NCBI GenBank assembly: GCA_004802705.1
Contig: SGPL01000360.1
Span: 1 to 34,411, forward strand
Reading direction: 5' to 3'
From: Bondarzewia mesenterica
Lineage: Eukaryota > Basidiomycota > Agaricomycetes > Russulales > Bondarzewiaceae
Length of the DNA: 34,411 bases
Below the pieces are notes generated by a model. It saw only the letters and a list, made by a program, of their open reading frames with translations. It did not search any database and had not been told where the DNA came from. Below, piece after piece: positions 11,501 through 20,242 of this stretch. Position 1 is the first letter of the stretch; every line of letters begins with the position of its first letter. The position numbers and the translations under genes are program-made.

Positions 11501-12099
11501 TCAGATGATGATCTTCGGAAGCTACTATGAAACTCACCTGGCCTATCCAGTTATCGTATGCTACATAATCTCCGACATCGACATCTCCCGGACTCTCTAT
11601 ATCCTCAATGCCCTTCCAATCCGGTACTGGTTCCCCGCTAATGGCGTGCTCCAGACGGCCCTTCACGTCAACGCTGGTGACAACCCCAGACCACACATCG
11701 TCGACGCTCTTCTTGCACAAGTCTCCAGGCTGAAACATACGATCAACTAGCGTGAAGTCAGATTCCGGCAAGATTTCGCGGACACCATTAGGAAAGAATG
11801 ACACGCCGACTTCGCCATGCTCAAGTAGTCTCATCAGCGGGTCGGCGTGATCCTGAGGTGGGGGAACGTCTTCGGCGTCATGCCAACATCTCTGTGGTAG
11901 AATCAAGTGGTCAAAAGTCCATAAAATAGAATCTGAGAATCTGAACGCACCAGGACAATGCCATAGTTGTGTGGGGAATTCTTCCGTTGTACAATATCCT
12001 CCTGGTAGAACTGCTCGCAGCTCCTTCAGTAAACACTCACAGCTTTCGTCGCTTGAAACAGACCTTGGTGGGTATTCTGACACTACTCTTGGGCGCCAT
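8539..12099 (-). CDS. UBE2O: UBE2O-like E2/E3 hybrid ubiquitin-conjugating enzyme
   Basis: Large E2 enzyme that also acts as an E3 ubiquitin ligase (known for UBE2O). About 964 aa in 13 exons: 12099-12064, 12010-11951, 11891-11538, 11489-11337, 11284-11147, 11095-10776, 10716-~10221, ~10166-9518, 9462-9283, 9221-9215, 9157-9017, 8965-8906, 8839-8539. The start [12 protein letters not shown] was chosen because it joins in phase to a second exon ending NYGIVL, then WHDAEDVP. Repeated beta-strand-rich modules ([20 protein letters not shown]) precede an acidic linker and the C-terminal UBC fold. The active-site region reads [14 protein letters not shown], with the catalytic Cys near residue 807, followed by LGTWAG, which is typical of UBE2O. 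VNP comes from a 7-nt exon. The intron near 10.2 kb must exist to remove an in-frame TAG at 10167-10169, but its exact ends are unsure. Confidence 0.92.
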
Positions 12100-13087
12100 G
12101 AAGTGAAGGCTGTATGTGGTATTAGAGACGAGTAGAGCCAATGATGCGTAGATTCAATACAAGGATTACTCGAGGGAGCGTTAGAGATTGCTGCTTGAGC
12201 TTGGGAGTAGCCGCGGCGACTGCCGAGAAAACTAGTAGTCAGCACTCTGAAATAAGCGCCTTTGCTCATCACTGTGACCTCGCGGATTCATTGAAACCAA
12301 ATGTCAAAAATTCAAGAACAGGACAATGTCGGGTCGGAAAGTCTAGTGCTCATGGATATCATTCGCTCGAGCTATATTGTCCACATAATTGAAACAAGCA
12401 CCTGTAAGTGCAGTTCAGAGATGTGACTTCACGCCGCAGCAAACTGACTGGCAACGTGACGAGGGCATATGTACAATCCATGACCCAAAATGCATAGCCC
12501 ACTGGGGGTGCGCTATTCACGATATAGTACTGTTAACGACGGGCGCGCCGAGGGACTACCATGCACGACTTAGAACATATGGAGGTTCAACCGGAGTGCT
12601 AGTCTTGAGACCTGTTCGATCATCCGTCTGCGCATGGCCCGGCGATGGTGGTGCAATGGCCGCTTGACTCTTCCGAAAATAACTGTAGTAGATACATACT
12701 GATGCTGCCAACTACTAACCTCCTGTAGGCTACCCCGGCCCCCGTATTCCTACTGCAAACGCCCAAATGAAATTCAAGGCGGAAGCCTCATGGTGGGATA
12801 CTCAGTGGAAATGTATGTCACAAGTGTGCTTTATGTAGGGCCTTGGGACGTCTTGATGGATGCGCGTTACAGATCAAAAACATATTGGATTCCTTTTTTT
12901 TCGTCATTGGGAAGTGATTCTCGCTGATTATTGTTGCAGATTTGTTGCGTGTGAGGAGTGCATGAATGGCATCGTCGCGGAGTCTAAAGTTTATCGCCAT
13001 TTATTTCTTACCGTCACCGACCGACTCGGACGCGACTGCGACTTGGAACTCTGGACGCTTTCGATTGCCCCTTTCTTCTCAACCAAC
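12100..13087. other. Divergent intergenic region, UBE2O to F-box gene
   Basis: Nearly 1 kb holding both promoters and the F-box 5' leader (about 12960-13087). Short open frames occur at 12389-12667 and 12860-13231 but show no domain. A stretch at 12731-12838, after an acceptor-like CTGTAG, encodes a protein-like peptide beginning YPGPRIPTANAQMKF and ends in a stop. I cannot link it to any gene. No TATA box is evident near the F-box start. Confidence 0.5.
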
Positions 13088-14897
13088 ATGTCTCCCTTCG
13101 ACATGCTGCCAACAGAACTTATTCTCAAGATATTGGAGAATCTCGACTACCAATCCATTCTGGCTTGCCAGAGGGTGCGCTCATCGTTGCATTGTGGAGA
13201 GATATACAATTTATCTCATCGTCATAGGTAAATCGTGGACTAAAGGAGTTGGTAGATGGTTCAGCATCTCTGCAATACGCCGTCGGGCTTGCGGCTGCAA
13301 GATCGCACGACGGACCAGCCAGTCATCATAGCACAGCTGAACGACTGCAGACCCTACGCGAACACCAAATCGCATGGAGGAAGCTTGAATGGAAAGAGCA
13401 CGCCATTTTCCCTATGGCAGTGGGGAATGTTTGGGAGCTGTATGGAGGGGTGTTTGTTCAGAGCAACAATCACTCGAAAACACTTTATTTCAAACAGCTA
13501 CCGTCAGTTCTACGAGGAATTGACATGCGCGATTGGGACCTCACTTTCGAATTCCGAATTCGCGATTTTGGTATAGATCCGGCTCAGGACCTCCTTATTG
13601 TGATCCAGGAATCATATCAGTGTGTTCATCGAATAGTTTTGTTCACAAACAGCCCTATTCACCTATCAGCCAGATCCGGAATCAACGTGTGCAACATTCA
13701 CCTACGTTCAATATCGTCAGGAGCCGCCCACTCTGCAGCCCCCAAGTCATCTCTGCTGCAGCACAGTCTCCATGCCATCCAGGAGGATTGGTCGTACAGT
13801 ATCATCATTGACGGCGATCATCTCGGCATCTTGTTTATAAATAATGAGGAAGCCGACAACGAATTTGTCGTATGGAACTGGAAATCTGGCGATATCATAC
13901 TGGTATGATATTTCATGGAAAAATTCGGGATCTGTTCTCATGTTGTTTATAAACCTCAAAAAGAGGTTATCCAGAGATAACCTCAATTCTTTCGCCTTCT
14001 TAGATGAACGATTTGTTATGGTCGCGATGCTCTTCGGACCTATTGCTCCCAATCCTGTCCTGGTGATCTACGACATGAGCGTTCCTTGTGCGACCGAGTT
14101 AGACGTTGAAACGGCTCGCTTTCACTGCGCTTTCGAACTGCCCGACATCAGAACTGGAGTTCCTCTTTTTGGCTTAGATATCCGCTCGGATCCTTCGCCG
14201 AATTGGACCCCCAGTCCAGATCTACACGTCCCTTTTCATACGGAGCATCGAGAGCGCCTTTTCGTCATTTCCTTGTTAGGAATAGTTTCAAGGATTCAGC
14301 AAGGTGCTTTAGACATCTTTGTCACATCACGCTTTTTCTTGGACCGGGCCTATATGATCCTCGAAGATCAGGGGAAGCTCACGCCTTACGACGACGCTGG
14401 TGAAGAGGGTGAAGAAGAGCAGTACAACGTCTTCACGTGGGACGATTGGGGCGCTTGCCACACTCGTGTGATGATTCGCGAGTCAAACTGGACAGCCTGG
14501 GTCTGCTACGTGTTTGGAATGAAGTACATCAGCCCAGCAGTGGTCACGCGCGATGGTGTTAGCAAGATTCAGATATTTGACTTTGGTTCTTCACGAGTGC
14601 GTCGGGCGGTGCAAGACGGATCCTTGGAGGAGGAATGGGATCTGGTCTCCGAGAGTAGCCTCGTCTCATACCGTTGGTTGCAATACGGGTCCATCAGCAC
14701 AAATCTCCCCTATCTCGTCAAAGAGATCCCGTTGCCTCCCCAAATCCAAGACACCCCTTCCTTTGCTTTAATGATCAGCGAGGATACTTTGATTGCTCTT
14801 GAAAAGGTGCGGAGCTACCTGTCGGTGCCTTCCATGATTATTGAATTTTCTGCAGGGAACTCACCATTCTCGAATGGTCCACATATGGACTTTTTGA
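13088..14897 (+). CDS. F-box domain protein (basidiomycete-expanded family)
   Basis: Putative substrate receptor of an SCF ubiquitin ligase. Four exons, 13088-13174, 13228-13902, 13964-14806 and 14856-14897, give 548 aa. The F-box lies at residues 4-45 (MLPTELILKILENLDYQSIL, then CQRVNRGLKEL) and is split by intron 1. The following LQYAVGLAAA and ERLQTLREHQIAWRKLEW are hallmarks, from memory, of a large Agaricomycete F-box family. The rest is beta-rich and may bind substrate, but no propeller repeats are clear. The last intron, GTGCGG to CTGCAG, gives a short tail ending HIWTF. Without that splice the frame stays open to 15148 with less protein-like sequence, so the C-terminus is the least certain part. 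Confidence 0.85.
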
Positions 14898-15653
14898 TCT
14901 TTGCCTGGTGCGGAGAATGGAGCCTGACTCGATACAAAGCATCATGTACCATCTCGTACCATTTCCAATTTCGTCCGGCGCCTTTCATTTTGTTCTCCGT
15001 GGTGGCTTTGTCCAAGGCGCTTCCACTCTCACAGCCACTGGTAACGTTGTCCGGCGGTATATTAGACGCTCTATCAACGGGTGTTGCGGGCGTTTCGAGG
15101 AGTCATGGCGGCTGCAAAACCGCTCAGGTCGGTTTCAACTTGCTCTGATGCTCTCAAAGCGCTGGATTTAGCACAGCACTCTGTCTCCGGATGTCTCATT
15201 ACTTAGTCGGGCGCGGCCGCCCCACCTCGGGACGACATGCGGACCGTTCCCGAACCATTCTACTCCGTCACAGTAGCAGAGAAGGCCTATCTCGCGAGCT
15301 AATATTGCTCATTGTTTACACAGCGCGCAAAGGTTATGCATATGAATCACTCATTGATCGTCTTCGGCGGCCAGTCGTAAGACGGCAGTAAACCCTCGTA
15401 TTTTAAGAGAGAATAAAGCTATTTGATCCAGAAATAGTACGATCTCATTCATTTGGTCTACTGTAAGACAAAGTTGTATGAACGGGAGAATTGTCCGGGC
15501 AAAGCAACTGGGATGCTCGTCTCGCATAGGGGTGTTCGGCTCATCTGAACTGAGAAGATAAGATTAGATCAGTTTGAGACATTACGTTTTTGCTTGCAAC
15601 TTTTTTCCAGTGATGTCTTTGCAAGTACAGCTATGATAGCTATGCCCCGTCCA
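14898..15653. other. Intergenic: F-box 3' flank and ARG2 upstream region
   Basis: About 750 bp. Open frames continue from the F-box gene to 15148 and 15171, but they lack family resemblance and are taken as chance. A possible AATAAA polyadenylation signal lies at 15412-15417. Nothing else is recognised. Confidence 0.5.
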
Positions 15654-15666
15654 TGACTCATATAAA
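15654..15666 (+). promoter_or_regulatory. Gcn4/CPC-1-type site fused to TATA box of ARG2
   Basis: The sequence TGACTCATATAAA places a perfect general amino-acid control element (TGACTCA, 15654-15660) directly against TATAAA (15661-15666), 54 bp before the ATG of an arginine biosynthesis gene. TGACTCA is the known binding site of Gcn4/CPC-1 bZIP factors. Regulation by such a factor is inferred. Confidence 0.75.
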
Positions 15667-15719
15667 CCCTCTACGACCTCCCTCTTCCCCTCACCTCTCC
15701 CCCCTCCTCGTTCCCAATC

Positions 15720-17698
15720 ATGTTTCACCATACCACTCTGCATGGCCCGCATAGATTCGCCGCTGCTGGCTCTAAAGCCCAGTACGCCCACACGTTCAAG
15801 GCCTTCTATGCTGTGAGTTCTCCCTCTTTCTTACACCATTGTCGCTTCGTCCAACTCTCTCTTTGACAGACTGTTCGAGGTCTCCGTGAACGACTCGAGC
15901 CGGAAGAACATGAGTTGCCGACCAACGTGAGCATCCCGAAGGCTTCCTTCCTGCTTTTGAGTGACATTCTAACCTCGCTGAGCAGGATTTCATCCTGTCC
16001 ATTCTACGAGCCAACCCATCTGCGAGAGATGCCAAGTCTTATTTGGCCTCATTCGGTCCCCGTCCGCAACCAGCTCCCTCGCCAATCCATGCTCCCGAGC
16101 CCCTGCAATCACGTCCGGAAACCCAAGACGCCGTGAAGGCTCCAACACTTACTGAGGAGCCCAAACCTAGCCCCCTCATCTCATCCATTCTTAATCCAGT
16201 ATACCGTCGCACGGCCCTTGTGAAAATCCAAGGCCCTTTCACAGACCGACAGCTGGAGAGCATTAGCCGGGGCATGGTGTACTTAGAGAAGCTCGGCCTC
16301 GTGAGCGTCATCGTCGTGGATTCCGATGGAATTCCTAAGGGTGAGGAGGGTGAGCGTGAGCAGATCGTGGACGAGACAATGCGCATCGTTGAAACGCTCG
16401 AAAAGCAAGGTGCAAAAGCTCGTCCGATCCTCAGCGCAGTCGTTCGGTTAGGTCCGAAGCCTGGTAATGATGATTCTGGGGAGGACCCGCACGTTCAGAT
16501 ACCCGAAGCCCACACGTTGCCCTCCGACCTTACTCCCATTCGTTCAGCCCTCCGCTCTGGTGAAATCCCAGTCCTCTCCCCCATGGCCCTTGATTCATTC
16601 TGTCGTTCGGTCCGAGTGGACGCGAACGATGTGGTCGGCGCCCTGGCCCGAGGTATGGTCGAAGCCGCAGCGCTCGACACTCACGAGAAGCGGAAGCCAG
16701 AAGGCCAACTGGAGTTCTCCGATGAAGTCGACCTGACTCCGTTACGCCTCATGATCATCAACCGCGAAGGCGGTGTACCGTCTTATGCTCGTTCTGGATA
16801 CCCTCATCTTCTCATCAACCTTGCATCGGAATATCATCACATACAGGACACATTTCAGCGCCCCTGGGAATCAAACCATCCAACGGCGCTTTCGAACCTC
16901 TCTCTAGCGCGTACCTGTCTGGCGTACATGCCCCCGACATCGTCGGCGGTTATGGTCAATCACCGTGTACCCAGTTCACTCATTGCGAACTTAATCACGA
17001 ACAAGCCCGCGTTCAGTTCTAGTCTGCCTCACGCTCTGTTACAGGGAAATCGCAGCCTTACCGCTCACACCCCTACCCTGCTGCGCCGCGGGTTGGACAT
17101 CTCAGTCGTGAAGAATGTCGCAGATATCGACAGGCCAAAGATGACAGCCTTGCTCGAGCAGTCATTCAAGAGGACGCTAGATTTGGACGCATTCTACGCG
17201 CGGTTAGAGAAACACTTGGATTTTGTCATTGTAGCGGGCGACTACGCAGGCGCAGCCATTGTCACGACTGAGCCATGCTCCGGCTCGCCCAACTTCTCCT
17301 CCATCACCTACCTCGACAAGTTCGCCGTTCTCCCCAGCCACCAAGGCGATGGCACCGTCGACTTCCTCTGGGTCGCCCTACATGATGAGACGTACGGTCT
17401 TGGTCTTCCGAACTCTGTCAACCCCAACGGGGGGAAAGAGGGCCAAGGAGAAGGCCAGGACCTCGTCTGGCGGAGCCGGGCGAACAACCCAATAAACAAG
17501 TGGTACTTCGAGCGGAGCTCCGGCCACATCCGGATGGGCGACTGGGTGCTTTTCTGGTGCGATGCGGAGAAGCGCCTAAAGACGGTGGAGGGCAGGCGAG
17601 CTTCAGCAGGCTTGTCGTATGTTGAAGATTGGGAGCGCGGGCGACTTTCGGCGTGGGCGGATGCCATCACCCGGATACCGTCAAGCTGGAAAAAATGA
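15720..17698 (+). CDS. ARG2: N-acetylglutamate synthase, mitochondrial
   Basis: Catalyses acetyl-CoA + glutamate to N-acetylglutamate, the first step of arginine synthesis, in mitochondria. Three exons, 15720-15812, 15870-15926 and 15986-17698, give 620 aa in phase. The N-terminus (MFHHTTLHGPHRFAAAGSK) is His/Arg-containing with no acidic residue, fitting a mitochondrial presequence. An amino-acid-kinase-like region follows (about residues 85-400), with RRTALVKIQGPF and GLVSVIVVDSDG. The C-terminal acetyltransferase domain (about 400-610) contains YLDKFAVLPSHQGDGTVDFL and the family signature NNPINKWYFERSSGHI, close to the end. Length and domain order match fungal synthases. The start is the first ATG after the TATA box and the only one giving the presequence. 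Its TGACTCA element points to general amino-acid control. Confidence 0.95.
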
Positions 17699-17915
17699 TT
17701 CGGCCGCATCGCCATGGGCGTCAGCGTACAAATTTCTTCACCCCAATACGAGAGGGATGTTCACTTCATAGATTGTCTCTACCATACGCAACGGATATTG
17801 ACGTGTCTTTAAGTTAGGATGTGTATCATGGATCAAAGTTACTATATTGCAGCAATTATTTAAATGAAATAAGTCATTTAAGCAGCCGTGGTTAAAGTTT
17901 CCCTTCAATAAGCAT

Positions 17916-19370
17916 TCAATTGCACTTTCTCCGCTTAACCCTGGAAGCGATTGAACTGGCAGAGACGACCGCACTCGAACCTGAGTTCTCATCGTGCACT
18001 TCCGCCAACACGGATGCTCCCGCTCGCTTCCAAGGTCGGTATCTGCGATGCTCTGTGCAGACGCAGCGAACAAGTTCGTCGACGCCGGCAGTGACGCGCT
18101 CGCGGAAGCGGCCTGCCGTCCAGTTATCGAGGTTGCGGATGAGCAGCCAAACTTGGATGATGTCGCTCGGGTTGTCCAACCGCCATTCGTGGAAAACATC
18201 GGCTTTGGCGTCCTCATCGTGACCCAGGCCGGGGAACGGCGCGGATCGTACCGTCTATGCATCCGTGTCAGCATCGCTGGTAAGGTTTAATAGAAGTCGA
18301 GGGGGAGGTTTACCAGTGGAGACGTGTAGTTTTCACTGACGGACCAATCGACGTGCGCTCGCACTGTCCCGTCCGACCAGATAAGGCCGAATATGGGTGC
18401 CTTGATGCACAGGGAGTGCAAGTGTCGGATGGCAGCGGCGCATGCCATTCGGTTCTGGCGGTACGCGTCCTCCAGCATTTGGTGGAGCGGCTTCTTGTCT
18501 TCAAAAAAGCTCGCCGCGAACTCAAACCGGGGCATTTCCGGTAGCTGAGCACAGGGTGTGCTCTGGATCTCGAAGGAGGACTCGCTCCTGTGCCGCCGTT
18601 CGGTCGCTTCGCCCCGTTTGAGCACTTTGAATGGGGACGTGGCGGCGTGTGAGAGAGAACGCACGTCTTTTGCCGAGATGAAGACCGCACAGTCGGGTAT
18701 GACGGTTTTGGCACTGAGGATTCGCCGGGCTGTGGTTTTGGATCGGAGGTTTCGCTGGGGTTGGGGGAGAGAGATGGTGCATTTCGATCTGTAAAAGGCG
18801 CCAGGAGTACAGTGAGTTGGACGCGAAATGAAAAAGTGGATGGTTTGCTATACTTATAAGAAGATTGCGATATCGCAGGGCCGCGCAATAACTCGTATCT
18901 GTCCACAGAGAATGATGAGATGGTTATGAGGAGATTGAAAGAGATGCTGACACGTTGGCAACGAAATCCGCCTCGGAGTGCGTTTCATTGGATTCGCGCA
19001 TCCAAGCGAGGCGCCTCCAAGCGGAGAACACGACCAGTAAATCGATGTATAATGCACGGCCTTCATCGGTCTCTGAGGAAACACTTTCCGAGAAGAGACT
19101 TGGACAGCATTTGCGCGCTTTGCGGAGGAACTTCCTGAATTCCTTGGGTTTTCCTGAGGACTGTGACATATACATCTTGGATTCTGAGAAAAAAAAAGTG
19201 AAATCCAAAAAGAGCTAACCTTCTTTGTCCATGAAGCAGGAAGCATCCCATCTGTGCTGAAGACGCGGCTGACATCCTCCTGCAGGTCCTCAGGAATATC
19301 CGAGTATGCGACCTGCTCGCATCCTTGGCAGGCAGACCAGACCTCGAAATGCTTCACATTCCGAGCGATT
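17916..19370 (-). CDS. Uncharacterised fungal protein, 5' end unresolved
   Basis: A spliced minus-strand gene of unknown function. Exons downstream of 19370 are 19370-19220, 19175-18952, 18898-18854, 18788-18314 and 18254-17916 and encode about 410 aa in phase. Conserved-looking stretches include FSTDGMLPASW, FRKFLRKARKCCPS, RRLAWMRES, LEDAYRQNRM, HSLCIKAPIFGLIWSDGT and LDNPSDIIQVWLLIRNLDNW. I recall similar hypothetical proteins in Polyporales, which usually have more sequence before the ARNVKHFEVW region. Here that region is preceded by an acceptor-like TGCAG and an in-frame stop, with no convincing ATG exon upstream to about 19740. The gene may be 5'-truncated or have an exon I missed. The intron 19219-19176 (44 nt, AAG acceptor) is tentative. 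No signal peptide or membrane segment is seen. Confidence 0.65.
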
Positions 19371-20242
19371 CTGCACAACTTTTATGATAAATCACGCGTC
19401 GAATCGAATGGGATGGTAAGTGCGCACTCGGATGCGGATAGACAACGCGGTTGACGCGTCGGTCTCCTTGGCACAGGCAGGGGGACGTCTGTCCCTGAGT
19501 CCATAGACGACCGCATTGGTATGATCGAATAACTAAGATAACTGAATAAGTGTCGAAATGGTGAGTGCGTTGAGCAAAGGAGAGAAAAGGCGTGATTGCA
19601 GAGTCAGTATGGCTGGGGTATCGCCGGGTATCGCAGGCTGAAGGGAGCAAAGAGTATGTATGTCCGATCATTACTTTCCCAGTGCAACAAGAATAGTTAC
19701 CATTTATGTAAAGACATCCGGAACTCTCCGGAAGCATTTCGACTTGACAACTTGAACATTTATTCTTTTACTAGAGCGTCGTGAACGTTGTTGGCTAGAG
19801 TTGTTGTCATCACTCGTGCTCACGCCATGCTCGATGTTCTTCATTTCCTATAATTATGCTATTATTGTTATTCGCTCAATTTGAAAGGTAAAACATTAAT
19901 AAGTGACATATTTTTCATCGGCTCACTTATAGGCTGTCACGCGCCCAGCCCTCGGACATGAGCACTGGAGGCTTGGAGCAGGAGCAGCTCTCCGTCTTTA
20001 CCATCTCTCAACTGAGGTTGCATTGGGAATTTTTGATAGAACCCACATGCACACTTGAGATAGCGCAACACAATGGATGACTTTGCGCACTGGATGGCCT
20101 TCTCGTCCAGATGTGCATCCAAATTCGGGCTGCCCAGCTGCGGCCGTCAATTTATCATAGTGCCGGTTTACAACAACCCTCGTCCAGATCGTTCATCTGG
20201 AAGGAATAAATCCCCATTTCCAGCTCAAAAAATCAATGCAGA
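19371..20242. other. Intergenic region without recognised gene
   Basis: About 870 bp between the unknown gene and the TDP1 stop codon. A minus-strand open frame at 19354-19737 has no domain and no clear link to the gene below it, although the missing 5' exon of that gene could lie here. No repeats or RNA genes are seen. Confidence 0.45.

Noticed and set aside
12389..12667. Small plus-strand open frame and a GGTTCAA element resembling a tRNA T-loop
   Set aside because: The flanking bases do not form a T-stem or cloverleaf, and the open frame shows no domain.
13844..15148. Single 434-codon frame as a separate gene downstream of the F-box gene
   Set aside because: Its first part overlaps the F-box exon in another frame. 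Splicing 13903-13963 and 14807-14855 makes it the third exon of the F-box gene and ends it at 14897.
17738..18274. Minus-strand 178-codon frame and plus-strand 17994-18290 frame
   Set aside because: Both are shadows of the last exon (18254-17916) of the unknown minus-strand gene, whose frame has the LDNPSDIIQVW block.
19354..19737. Possible first exon of the unknown gene
   Set aside because: The reading frame has no resemblance to the downstream blocks and no clear start or donor consistent with phase, so it was not joined.
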